Part shown: positions 23,462 to 33,395 of the stretch, one piece after another
How the letters are laid out: the number at the start of each line of letters is the position of its first letter
How positions within the stretch are numbered: position 1 is the stretch's first letter
Source of the DNA: Hirundichthys speculiger
Taxonomy: Eukaryota; Chordata; Actinopteri; Beloniformes; Exocoetidae
Length of the DNA stretch: 64,000 bases
Assembly (NCBI GenBank): GCA_018398805.1
Contig: JAGFBZ010000725.1
Coordinates: forward strand, 62,001 to 126,000
Reading direction: 5' to 3'
Notes under the pieces: model-generated
Seen by the model: the letters and a program-made list of their open reading frames with translations, nothing else
The model's database searches: none
What the model was told of the DNA's origin: nothing
Program-made: the position numbers and the translations under genes

Positions 23462-23900
23462 AATAAAATCTGAGATGCACAGAGAGGAAGGTTTTAGTTT
23501 TTAATCTTTCTGCTGCTGGTAGATCTTCAGTATGAAGGGAGTTACTTTGAAAAACTCTATAAACAGCACTGTGTTGGGCACGAAGATCGTCTGCTTGAGG
23601 TAAACCTCCACTGGCCAGGTGCTGGCATCCACTCAAGTCCTAAACAGAACTCAAACTGGAAGGTGGAGGCACCAAAGCCCGTCACTCTGAAGGAATCCCA
23701 GGGTCAGGTTGGCCCGCTTTGAATAGGAGAGTATTAAAATAACCCACTGAACATCGACAATAAGCACCTTAAGGTGAAACCTAAGAACTTAGGGATCATT
23801 TTTAGACGTTTCTGGCACAACTTCCAAGGTACACGAAGAGGACAAAAAGCTATTTCAGGATCAAGACTCCATCCACAACGGGATGTAAAATGTTGAGAAC
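23462..23900 (-). pseudogene. Relic of a ZP-family gene: ZP-C exon and part of the preceding intron
   Basis: Positions 23,540-23,727 align with exon 10 of gene 2 (38,188-38,582). Both share, on the plus strand, TGCTTGAGGTAAACCTCCAC, GTGCTGGCATCCACTC, AACTCAAACTGGAAGGTG and CAGGGTCAGGTTGGCCCGCT. Several internal deletions and stops destroy the frame. The exon's 5' half is missing, and the relic runs directly into DNA matching gene 2 intron 9 (23,733-23,880 versus 38,639-38,822). Exon and intron matching together show a decayed gene duplicate, not a processed copy. It has the same orientation as genes 1 and 2 and lies between them. Confidence 0.88.
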
Positions 23901-24589
23901 TAATATTATGAAATAATTGTACATAAGTTATCACATATTTACTTGCTTTAAGTGTTTAAACCTGATGTTGTATAAGGTGCTTTTCACAGTGTGTTCTGGT
24001 CATAGCCGTAAAAAGGTCCAGACATGAACTCTCTCCCGAGTGAAAGCAGAAGCTGTTCTACTAGACCAGCGGTCGGCAACCGGCAGCTCTTCAGCCTCTC
24101 TGCAGCGGCTCCCTGTAGCTTTGGGGGTAAAACCAGTCAGAAGGTGATTCTGGCTCTGGAGCACATGTAGTGCCATGTAGGTTGCTCACCAGCAGGGGGC
24201 AGAATGAGTGTGTTCGGTGCAAAATACTGCCAGGTTACTGCAACGAGGAAGTCGTATCTGTGTGTTGCACCCTGGGAAAGAAAATAAAGCATGCTTGGTG
24301 ACTAGCGCCGGACATCTTTGTGTTCCTCGTACCGCCGTAAAAAATAAAAAAAACTTTTCAGACACCATGTCAGTGCTGTCGTGGCATAACACACAAATGG
24401 AGTGACACTGGAAACCTTCCAAAACCCGACAAACTTGTCTTCGAAACATGAACATGAACATGAAGACGTTTGTATTTGGAGTCCTGTCAATCTTTGATCC
24501 ACATACTGAGGTGAGCAGGTTTTCTCCAGCATGAACTACAACAAATGTTTTATAGTTGTACTAAGTTTATTATGTCTTCACTTATCAAT
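23901..24589. other. Spacer with a possible hAT end
   Basis: CAGCGGTCGGCAACCGGCAG at 24,072 resembles one terminus of fish hAT elements, but no partner end was found. The following 400 bp are decayed and unassigned. Confidence 0.35.
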
Positions 24590-24785
24590 TAGTTAAATTG
24601 TTCTTTTATCACAGACAATAACATTTTAGGTTGTTTATTTACCTGACATGTTTCGGCATGTACTCCGCCTTCATCAGAGTGTCACCGGAGTTTGTGTGAC
24701 ATGTCATTTATCAGCTGATGGATGAAGGCGTGACTCACCTGTCAAATCTGACAGGTGAGTCATGCCTTCATCCATCTGCTGTTCA
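24590..24785 (-). mobile_element. Possible Penelope-like element end with a long hairpin
   Basis: Read on the minus strand, CTGATGAAGGCGGAGTACAT is followed by GCCGAAACATGTCAGG, a combination I associate with the 3' region of fish Penelope-like elements. The assignment is tentative. The hairpin at 24,712-24,781 lies directly beside it. Confidence 0.35.
24712..24781. repeat. 33-bp inverted repeat with 4-base loop
   Basis: Left arm 24,712-24,744, loop AATC, right arm 24,749-24,781, with two mismatches in 33. The inner part TGACTCACCTGTCA pairs perfectly with its complement. Confidence 0.9.
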
Positions 24786-25112
24786 CTGTTCTCCCCAGAA
24801 CAGTGAGCAGTGATGTTGGCCTCCAACACCTCTTCAGCACCAACCAGTGACCACAACCACGTCTACTGGCTGGACCACAGTCGGTGCTGGTGTGGTGGAC
24901 CAGTGTCAGCCAGCAGACCTCCACCAGTGACCTGGATTTCCCTCCAGGCCTCCCACCGCCACAAGCCCAGACAAGGCAACAATCTGGTTTCTGCTTTTTA
25001 CATCAAAGGCCTATGTCATCTTATCAATAGAGCCTGTGATAGTACAAAATGTCAATTGTCAAATTGTTCTTCAGCTTGCAGAAAAAGAAATAAAGCCTCG
25101 CTGACACGAGGT
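24786..25112. other. Spacer, no gene seen
   Basis: About 330 bp with a short CT/CA-rich segment. No coding or structural feature was recognised. Confidence 0.35.
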
Positions 25113-25117
25113 GTAAA

Positions 25118-25546
25118 TGTCACAAGGGTGGGGGTGTGGAAGGAGGACCCAAATGCAGGAGGTTCAAAAACACAAAAAGGACTTTATTAAACAAAGAATC
25201 CAAAACACAAAAATGCAAAAATTCAAAAATTCAAACTTAACTTATTTGCCTGGATGCAAGGTGAAGAACACAAAGACGCAAGACCAACATGCAGGGGTTA
25301 AGGACGACAATGGACAGCAAACTAAAAGGGAGTGACAGGATTTATATACACACAGGAACAAACAAGAGGCAGGTGTGAACAATCAGGCTTGACAAGGGGG
25401 AGGAAGCAAAGCTGAAAACAACGGAGACAAGACAGACCTTCAAAGTAAAACAGGAAGCACTAGAGACATGAAGAGATGCCAACTTGACAACACAGAATAT
25501 ACAGCAAAACACAGAAAAACGATCATGGCCACTCCAGGCCATGACA
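25118..25546 (-). mobile_element. Solo LTR (probably Ty3/Gypsy-type)
   Basis: On the minus strand the unit begins TGTCATGGCC and ends CCCTTGTGACA. It contains TATATAAATCC, then AATAAAGTCC about 160 bp later, and is flanked by the exact 5-bp duplication GTAAA (25113-25117, 25547-25551). No internal retroelement sequence adjoins it, so it is a solo LTR left by recombination. A TTTGGGTCCT stretch near the 3' end is shared with the LTR at 52,196. Confidence 0.85.
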
Positions 25547-25551
25547 GTAAA

Positions 25552-25917
25552 GATGTAATTTACATCCCAGTAAATGCCCACTGATGGGTCTTTTTGTTTG
25601 CAAAGTCACTAATAAGATCTGTAAAGTCCAATTGTTTGGCTAATTGGCTTTCAATCGACAGAATGGCGACGCTGTTCAGTCTATACTGGCCCATTGTTGA
25701 TCTCGGGTAGTTAGGGTGATATTGTGATACAGTGATATACAGTTATATTGGTAGGCTATTTACATGTTGATATATGCAGCAGAAATATTGCTAGGTGGAT
25801 CATTTATTAAGTCTCAGCACGGAGTTTCACTTTCAGCTATGTTAGTATAAAAGGATGACTTACTTTAAACTTAAGGTAAACAACTCACATTTAGGCAGCG
25901 ATCTACCAGTCAGGAGC
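25552..25917. other. Spacer, no gene seen
   Basis: AT-rich single-copy-looking DNA ahead of the CT tract. Nothing was recognised. Confidence 0.35.
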
Positions 25918-25926
25918 TCTCTCGCT

Positions 25927-26019
<93 letters not shown>
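25918..26019. repeat. (CT)n microsatellite
   Basis: About 100 bp of almost pure CT. Confidence 0.95.
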
Positions 26020-26022
<3 letters not shown>

Positions 26023-26149
26023 CACATCATACCATCGTAAGGGGTAGTCGGAGGGGGGAGCTCGCCCTTGAAAACTTGAACAACGATCTCACCTTGTCTT
26101 TGCTCATCTATTATCTCAGCCTCATCTTCAGAGGAGCCGCCAGGACTGG

Positions 26150-27885
26150 TCACTGCTGCTCCAGCTGCTCCTGCTGCTCCAGCAGCTCCAGCTGCTCTAG
26201 TTGCTCCAGCTGCTCCGGCTGCTCCTGCTGCTCCTGCTGCTCCGGCTGCTGCGGCTGCTGCAGCTGCTCCAGCTGTTCCAGCTGCTCCGGCTGCTGTGGC
26301 TGCTGCAGCTGCTCCTGCTGCTGCGGCTGCTGCAGCTGCTCCAGCTGCTCCTGCTGCTGCAGCAGCTCCAGCTGCTCCACTTGCTCCAGTTGCTCTGGCT
26401 GCTGCGGCAGCTCCAGCTACTCCAGCTGCTCCTGTTGCTCCAGCTGCTCCTGCTGCTCCAGTTGCTCCTGCTGCTCCAGTTGCTCCAGCTGTTCCCGCTG
26501 CTCCGGCTGCTGCGGCTGCTCCAGCAGCTCCAGCTACTCCTGCTGCTGCAGCTGCTCCAGCTGCTCCAGCTGCTCCTGCTGCTCCAGCAGCTCCAGCTGC
26601 TCCTGCTGCTGCGGCTGCTGCAGCTGCTCCAGCTGCTCCTGCTGCTGCGGCAGCTCCAGCTGCTCCAGTTGCTCCAGCTGCTCCGGCTGCTCAGGTTGCT
26701 CCAGCTGCTCCGGCTGCTCCGGCTGCTGCAGCAGCTCCGGCTGCTCCAGCTGCTCCTGCTGCTCCAGCTCTTCCAGCTGCTCCGGCTGCTGCAGCTGCTC
26801 CAGCTGCTCCGGCTGTTCTGGCTGCTCCGGCTGCTGCGGCTGCTGCAGCTGCTGCAGCTGCTCCGGGCTGTTCCGGCTGCTCCAGCTGCTCCAGCTGCTC
26901 CGGCTGCTCCAGCTGCTCCAGCTGCTCCTGCTGCTCCAGCAGCACCAGCTGCTCCTGCTGCTGCGGCTGCTGCAGCTGCTCCAGCTGTTCCTGCTGCTGC
27001 GGCAGCTCCAGCTGCTCCAGTTGCTCGAGCTGCTCCACTGCGCCAGCTGCTCCGGCTGCTGCGGCAGCTCCAGCTGCTCCAGCTGCTCCTGCTGCTCCAG
27101 CTGCTCCTGCTGCTCCTGCTGCTCCGGCTGCTGCGGCTGCTGCAGCTGCTCCAGCTGCTCCGGCTGCTGTGGCTGCTGCAGCAGCTCCAGCTGCTCCTGC
27201 TGCTGCGGCTGCTGCAGCTGCTCCAGCTGCTCCTGCTGCTGCGGCAGCTCCAGCTGCTCCACTTGCTCCAGTTGTTCCGGCTGCTGCGGCAGCTCCTGCT
27301 GCTCCTGCTGCTCCAGCTGCTCCTGCTGCTCCAGTTGCTCCTGCTGCTCCAGTTGCTCCAGCTGTTCCAGCTGCTCCGGCTGCTGCGGCTGCTGCAGCTG
27401 CTCCAGCTGCTCCAGCTGTTCCGACTGTTCCGGCTGCTCCGGCTGCTCCTGCTGCTTCAGCTGCTCCTGCTGCTCCAGTTGCTCCTGCTGCTCCGGCTGC
27501 TGCGGCTGCTGCAGCTGCTCCAGCTGTTCCAGCTGCTCCGGCTGCTGTGGCTGCTGCAGCTGCTCCAGCTGCTCCTGCTGCTGCGGCTGCTGCAGCTGCT
27601 CCAGCTGCTCCTGCTGCTGCGGCAGCTCCAGCTGCTCCACTTGCTCCAGTTGCTCCGGCTGCTGCGGCAGCTCCAGCTACTCCAGCTGCTCCTGCTGCTC
27701 CAGTTGCTACAGCTATTCCAGCTGCTCCGGCTGCTGCGGCTGCTGCAGCTGCTCCAGCTGTTCCGACTGTTCCGGCTGCTCCGGCTGCTCCTGCTGCTTC
27801 AGCTGCTCCAGCTGCTCCTGCTGCTCCAGTTGCTCCAGCTGTTCCGGCTGCTCCAGCTGCTGCGGCTGCACCACTGTTTGTTTTT
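26150..27885. repeat. 1.7-kb degenerate GCTGCTCCA-type tandem array
   Basis: The tract consists of 9- and 15-bp variants built from GCTGCTCCA, GCTGCTCCT and GCTGCGGCT. The period is a multiple of three and stop codons cannot easily arise in the plus frames, so all three plus frames stay open for over 500 codons (A/P-rich, S/C-rich and L-rich). The minus strand encodes an E/Q/L-rich repeat with a few TAG stops derived from CAG. Confidence 0.92.
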
Positions 27886-27898
27886 GAAACTGGCTCAT
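26150..27898 (-). pseudogene. Possible Q/E-rich repeat protein, degenerate
   Basis: On the minus strand an ATG at 27,898 opens MSQFQKQTVVQPQQLEQPEQ, leading straight into EQLEQ/QEQLEQ repeats in one frame through most of the array. It is broken by TAG codons near 27,715 and between 26,380 and 26,534. A TATAAAG sequence lies about 40 bp upstream. Past the array, another frame continues AAVTSPGGSSEDEAEIIDEQ to a donor-like CAAG|GTGAGA near 26,090, which would suit a first exon. The frames on the two sides do not agree, and repeats of this kind give open frames by chance. The call is weak, and I recognise no homologous protein. Confidence 0.25.
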
Positions 27899-27925
27899 GT
27901 TGACAACTAACGTTAGCTGGCCCAT

Positions 27926-29149
27926 AACTGTCTTTATACTACAGCCGCAAGCAGCCTGGTAGCCAACTAGCTAAGCTAAATGTGACAGTGTGGGGTCCTG
28001 TCACTATGCCTCCGACTGATCATGCATCCTGGCTACTTGGCCAATGGGATATCCCTTTAGCTGACCGGTAAGCGCGTGTCACTTTCACCTAGGAGTATGG
28101 GGATCGAACCTCACCCGGGCCCTCTGTAGTGTCCTTTGCCACATAAACACTTGACGTGAGCATACAGACATCAGTAGCAGCTGTCTGATGAGGACCACGT
28201 TAACTTTAATTGGACTTTGCATAACAAGCTAACTCGGTTCACCTTTGGGAAAGAAAGCAGTTAACAGCTGCCTACCCTCATTTTGCCTTCTTTGTTTTTC
28301 TTCTCTCTCTTTCTTTTTGCAATAGCCCGATTTCTGCTTTTTGGGCAGCATGATGCCAATTCAATGTGGGTTCACTGACGTTACACTTGTCGCTGGTCGC
28401 TGGTGGCTGTCGGGCGGACTAAACCATTTTGCGCCTCCAATAGGGGGCCTCCAGAATGTCCAATATGTTGGGAGGACTGTGACATAAAGTTCATTCTCTC
28501 AGCTGATGTTATCAATATATGAAATAAAGCATGACACCAATTAATTGGAGGCCCCAATTCAGGGCCCCTCTCCATACTTGGGCCCTGGTTAGTCAGGTCC
28601 ACTTTTCTCCCCACTACTACGCTCGTGTGTGAGTGTATACACATTTATGCTTTACACCCCCCCCCCCCCCACTGTCAACACAATCAATCGATAATGTTTA
28701 CATCAATTCTCCATATAATAGCTCCATATATATATATCAATATCTCCTCTATAGCTTGGTAGAAGGTGTTCATCCAGTTTTCTCGTTAGTAATTTCTGCT
28801 TCTACATATCATCTTTTAAGTTTGTTCGCTGTCACAACACAATCCACTACACAACACCCCTCACACTTCACAACCCAGCACACACCACACCCTCACTGTC
28901 CTGTCTCTTTAACTGTCCTGTCTTTAAATGTTTCACTGCTGGTGTTTTTCTAGTCCTCTCTGATGAAATCAGGATTTAAGATGTTAATAAAGATGTAAGT
29001 AATTACTGCCAGAGAGGACTGGTGAAGGACACATTCACCCTTCACACCCCCACAAAATAGTCTGCTATAAGATTAAATTGCATATACATACTAGATGGTT
29101 TGGCTAGATGATGGCTCTAACCATGAATGTAAATGCAGATACACACACA
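27926..29149. other. Spacer, no gene seen
   Basis: Contains a C-run near 28,659 and AT-rich DNA with short TATA-type repeats near 28,720. A GGTTCGATCC box at about 28,100 (minus) lacks the rest of a tRNA gene. No coding region was recognised. Confidence 0.4.
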
Positions 29150-29425
29150 AAAAAAAGAAATATTGAAATGGGGGAAAAAAAACATTTGGACTTTAAGGAC
29201 CTGTTTTTGCCTGATAATAAAGACCATTTGGCAGCAGTTTTTTCCTCGTATCTTTAATCTACTGTAGAGAGAAGCTGAAAGGGAAATGACAGTTTTACAT
29301 GGGCTGTCCCTTCAATGCTAATGTGAACCCTGGTTGGTTAAAGATTCCGAACTGGACACTTAGTTTTCGACAGTTAAAATGGATTTTTTTTTAAATGCTG
29401 TTTGGTGGTATAGTATATGGGCAGT
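29150..29425 (+). repeat. Inverted partial copy of the 11.2-11.8 kb segment (empty MITE site)
   Basis: The plus strand matches the minus strand of 11,810-11,200, including TGCCTGATAATAAAGACCAT, GGGCTGTCCCTTCAATGCTA and TTTTCGACAGTTAAAATGGA. It lacks the 381-bp MITE present at 11,348-11,728. It is thus a second fragment of the composite element. Confidence 0.85.
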
Positions 29426-29496
29426 GGCAATCATTTTAATAAATAAATGCTCGCACCAACATTAAAAAAGAATAAGGGAAAAACAACAAATAAAAT

Positions 29497-30103
29497 GAGC
29501 CATTAACAGGTGTTACAACCAGTATATCTCCATAATGATGACAAGTGAGATATCTCCAGGTCAGAGGAGGAAACACCGATGAACCAGACCGTCTCCTCTG
29601 GGAAGGCTGAGCTCCTTCAATCCGGCGAGCGATGGAGCCGACCGTCCCAGAGCCCGGTTCATCATGCTGACCGGACCAGGCCGTTGTCGTCTCCCCCGGC
29701 GGTGCTGGGCCCTGCCAGGTCACCAGACGGCCCCTGCCAGGTCAGCTGACCCATCCGGCGTGTAGACAGCTGGACGGGGGCAGCATGCTGCTGCCGCTGC
29801 TACGTCGGGGGCTCCCGTCCCGGCTCATTGACACTGCAGCCCGGATCCAGTGGCGGTGGTTGCCGCGGGCAGCAGTTCAGAACTACTTAGCTTAGCTTTC
29901 CCGAACCGGCCTCCATCGACACCGTCCATGTCCGCGGCGGCATGTCTCCACCAGCCGCAAGAGGACCGATCCACCCCCTGCAGACAGTATGTAGACATCC
30001 CACCGCAGATCACCACAAACTGGAGCGTCCAGCATCGCAGGGATAAGTCCCCCGAGCAGCAGCGAGTAGCCTCCATGCCAAGCGTCGTCCGGGCAACAAC
30101 AAA
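29497..30103 (-). mobile_element. GC-rich retroposon, copy 3 (3' truncated)
   Basis: Inverted relative to copy 1. The 5' boundary at about 30,103 (GTTGTTGCCCGG on the minus strand) matches copy 1; the 3' side stops at about 29,497, before the TTTCCCCCTTGGG tail. Internal deletions account for its 0.6-kb length. Confidence 0.65.
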
Positions 30104-30124
30104 GCTCTGTCGCTTTATTTACTT

Positions 30125-30236
30125 TGCAGCATACTCAGCTGTGGTTAGCACGTGGCTAAATTAGCCTCATTTACAATGCTGCATACTCAAAAATCTGAGA
30201 TGCACGGAGAGGAACGTTTTAGATTTTACTCCACTT
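30125..30236. repeat. Single 52-bp repeat unit plus fragment shared with the 23.5-kb gene relic
   Basis: Positions 30,128-30,190 match one unit of the intron-7 minisatellite (GCTGTGGTTAGCACGTGGCT...ACAATGCTGCATACT). Positions 30,190-30,230 match 23,466-23,505 (AATCTGAGATGCACRGAGAG). This mixes sequences otherwise found around ZP-family copies, so it may be another piece of a lost gene copy. Confidence 0.6.
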
Positions 30237-30682
30237 TTCTTATTGAAGAGATGTATTTACGTTTATCTCTCTTTTACTGAAATCAGTTACCAAAATCATC
30301 AACGCCTATTTAGCATATAATATATTATATAGGATATATAATGATTTCCTATATAACTAGAAAAGCACTCAGAGAGCGCAGACCTCCACCAAGCACAACA
30401 GTTCTCCCATATGTCAATTTACAGATTGCGATAAAATCCGTGTTATGGATCAGATCCGGATCAGCCTCTGAAATTTGATAGAGGTTTCCATTGTCAATCC
30501 CTCAGTCCAATTTCATGAGTTTTGGGCAATAATTAACAGAGATATTGAGAAACAAAATTTTCGGCCCCATTGACAGCAATGTTATCCAAAATTTGAAAGT
30601 GATCCAGAATCCAGGATTTCTTCCGGATCACACCCAAAATGAAATCAGTTCTTCCTTTTCACATTTCTGACAACTCCTGAAA

Positions 30683-32049
30683 TCCATCCATCCATTAACT
30701 CCTGCTTGGTCCGGAATCGGGTCGCGGGGGCAGCAGCTTCAGCTGAGAGGTCCAAACCTCCCTCCCCTCGGCCGCCTCCACCAGCTCCTCTGGGAGAATC
30801 CCGAGGCGTTCCCAGGCCAGCTGAGAGACATAATCTCTCCAGCGGGTGCTGGGTCTTCCCCGTGGTCTTCTCCCAGTTGGACATGCCCGAAACACCTCTC
30901 CAGGGAGGCGCCCGGGGGGCATCCTAACCAGATGAACCACCTCAACTGGCTCCTCTCGATGTGAAGGAGCAGCGGCTCTACTCTGAGTCTCTCCCGAATG
31001 ACCGAACTTCTCACCCTGTCTCTAAGGGAGAGTCCAGCCACCCTGCGGAGAAAACTCATTTCCGCCGCTTGTATCTGTGATCTCATTCTTTCGGTCACTA
31101 CCCACAGTTCATGACCATAGGTGAGGGTTGGAACAAAGATCAACCGGTAAACAGAGAGCCTTGCCTTTTGGCTCAGCTCTCCCTTCACCACAATGGACCG
31201 GTACAGAGTCACCACCACAGCAGACGCCGCACCAATCCGTCAGTCGATCTCCCGCTCCTTTCTCCCATCACTCGTGAACAAGACCCCGAGATACTTAAAC
31301 TCCTCCACTTGAGGCAGAACCTCACTCCCGACCCAGAGGAGGCATTCTACCCTTTTCAGACTGAGAACCATGGTCTCAGATTTGGAGGTGCTGATTCTCA
31401 TCCCTGCCGCTTCACACTCGGCTGCGAACCGCTCCAGCAAGAGCTGCAGATCCCCACTCGATGGCGCCAACAGGACCACGTCATCCACAAACAGCAGAGA
31501 CGAGATCCCGACACCACCGAACCGGAACCCTTCCGCTCCTTGGCTGCACCTAGAAATTCTGTCCATAAACGTTATGAACAGAATCGGTGACAAAGGGCAG
31601 CCCTGGCGGAGTCCAACTCCCACTGAAAATTAATCCGACTTACAACCGGCAATGCGGACCAAGCTCCCACTCCATCTGTACAGGGACTGGACAGCCCGTA
31701 ACAACGGGCCCAGCACCCCATACTCCTGGAGTTCCCCCCACAGGACCCCCCGAGGGACACGGTCAAATGCCTTCTCCAAGTCCACAAAACACATGTGGAC
31801 TGGTTGGGCAAATTCCCATGTTCCCTCCAGGACCCTAGTGAGGGTCTAGAGCTGGTCCAGTGTTCCACGACCAGGACGGAACCTGCATTGTTCCTCCTGA
31901 ATCTGGGATTCGACAATTGATCGAACTCTCTTCTCCAGCACCCCTGCATAGACCTGAGCAGGGAGGCTGAGGAGTGTGATTCCCCTGTAATTGGAACACA
32001 CCCTCCGGTACCCCTTCTTAAAAAGGGGAACCACCACCCTGGTCTGCCA
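30683..32049 (-). mobile_element. 5'-truncated LINE, RTE-like, with 11-bp target duplication
   Basis: Flanked by the exact duplication AACTCCTGAAA (30,672-30,682 and 32,050-32,060). The minus strand ends in an (ATGG)n tail, as is usual for RTE-type elements. Frames encode the C-terminal part of a reverse transcriptase. The RTE/Expander-type assignment is from memory of fish sequences. Confidence 0.85.
30739..32049 (-). pseudogene. RTE-like reverse transcriptase, C-terminal part, frameshifted
   Basis: In order on the minus strand: VVVPLFKKGYRRVCSNYRGI (RT motif 1), ARAFDR-like motif A in a shifted frame (DLEKAF near 31,790), GVGLRQGCPLSPILF (motif B, 31,623), SLLFVDDVVLLA (catalytic F-V-D-D, 31,500), and KYLGVLFTSDGR. 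The C-terminal segment from 31,218 has MRSQIQAAEMSFLRRVAGLS and RDRVRSSVIRERL. At least three frameshifts separate these pieces. The N-terminal endonuclease is lost by 5' truncation. Confidence 0.82.
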
Positions 32050-32130
32050 AACTCCTGAAAATTTCATCAAAAGACAGACACAGACAGATAAACGCAGGTT
32101 AAAACATAACCTCCCTGGTGGAGATAAAAA

Positions 32131-33020
32131 AACATTATATACCAACAGCACAAGTGCATATTTTATTACAGTCATTTATTTCTCAAACAATCACAGAGAT
32201 ACTCATTTTCTTCTTTTAATCACAACTTTTTTATATTATATTATATTATGAACTCATCCCGTTTAGTGCAGGTAACACCACAGTGAGCTAAATAATCTTT
32301 AAAATAAAAATATGCATCTGTTAGTGTTTATTCACAGCTCAGAAGTCAAGACAGTGATAAAGTGATGATGCCTAGTCATCAGCTGTAGTCACCTGTCAAT
32401 CAACACCACGCCCCTAATCGTCCATAAATCTGTGGCTTTCTCTAATTTCACCTGCTGTCGTACATAAAAATCCACATTATAAAACGACAAAGCTTCTTTC
32501 AGCTTCTTCTGAGCAGAAGCTGATGGACTCTTTGTTCCTGTGGTTCTTCTGGGAGGAACTGGGAGCTCCTCCTACACACAGGAAACACTTTATTTGGTTC
32601 ACAGGTATGGACTTTTTAAAAAGACATTTGAAAATGTTGGAGTGGTATGAAAAAATGAAATGCAAATGAAATTAAAACTATAGCAATTTTATTTCTTTGG
32701 AGACAGTAATTTCAGCTGTTTTACATCTATGTATATAAACAGTATATTTCCTCAGAACAAGTCAGTATCCAGATGATCAGATAATGATTTAATAAACAAT
32801 GTAATACAGTTTAATAGGCAATTAATAAGTAAATAATACATAATTATTTGACGATATGTAAAGATGTTGAGTTGAGATCAGAACAGATAACATTTAATCC
32901 CATTTTCTGTTCCTTAATGACTTTACCAGTAAATATATTTGCATCATGTAAACCAACGGACCAATCAGCAGACTGGACGTGACGGGGACCTTCCAGAGAC
33001 ACGCTCTAAAACAGATCATG
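32131..33020. other. Downstream flank of ZP gene 2, no gene seen
   Basis: AT-rich DNA beyond the predicted polyadenylation site of gene 2. Nothing was recognised. Confidence 0.4.
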
Positions 33021-33040
33021 TAAAATAAAATCAAATGTGC

Positions 33041-33046
33041 TTTATT
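33041..33046 (-). terminator. Polyadenylation signal of ZP gene 2
   Basis: The minus strand reads TCTAATAAAGCACATTTG, a canonical AATAAA about 215 bp after the stop codon at 33,262. The 3' UTR would thus be about 240 bp. Confidence 0.6.
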
Positions 33047-33261
33047 AGACTTTAAAATATGTAAACCCGCTCTAGCAGAACCAAAGAGAGACCAATAAAA
33101 CCCATAACAATACATCATACAAAAGCTCTTCATGTCCCCGTCACCCCGAGAAAATAACTTCAATCTTTCCATCGTCTCATTAACCAACAGCAGATCCAAC
33201 CACCACTGAACTGAAATAAACCCCAGTAAAACCACCTCATCATCTGGGCGTCTAAAGTGGC

Positions 33262-33395
33262 TCAACGGTCAGAGGATGGGAGGAGTTGGTACCCGGCTTT
33301 GGTCCTCCTGGATCGGTAGATGACCACCAGCACCACCAGCAGGCAGCCGACAACCAAGATGAGGTTCATGTGCAGGTTCAGGCTGGGGACAGATG
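33262..33395 (-). CDS. ZP gene 2, exon 13 (membrane anchor and tail)
   Basis: Acceptor ATTTCAG|CATCTG, 134 bp to TGA at 33,262-33,264, entering in phase 1. It encodes SVPSLNLHMN, a hydrophobic LILVVGCLLVVLVVIY segment (single transmembrane helix), then basic RSRRTK and the tail AGYQLLPSSDR. Confidence 0.88.

Larger units (their letters stand above)
30355..32130. repeat. Dispersed fish repeat (GAGAGCGCAGACCTCC type) split by an RTE-like LINE
   Basis: The outer parts match an unsplit inverted copy at 61,712-62,067, for example CTCAATATCTCCATTAATTA and GATGAAATTTTCAGGAGTTG. The LINE at 30,683-32,049 separates the halves. The unit starts CTCAGAGAGCGCAGACCTCC and ends AACATAACCTCCCTGGTGG. Its class is unknown to me. 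Confidence 0.75.

Noticed and set aside
26076..27910. Plus-strand open frames of 535-603 codons (A/P-, S/C- and L-rich)
   Set aside because: They are three readings of one GC-rich array whose period is a multiple of three. Open frames are expected by composition, and there is no start context or homology.
28040..28120. Possible tRNA gene or tRNA-derived SINE (GGTTCGATCC box)
   Set aside because: Only a B-box-like match is present. No A box or cloverleaf stems were found on either strand at the right spacing.
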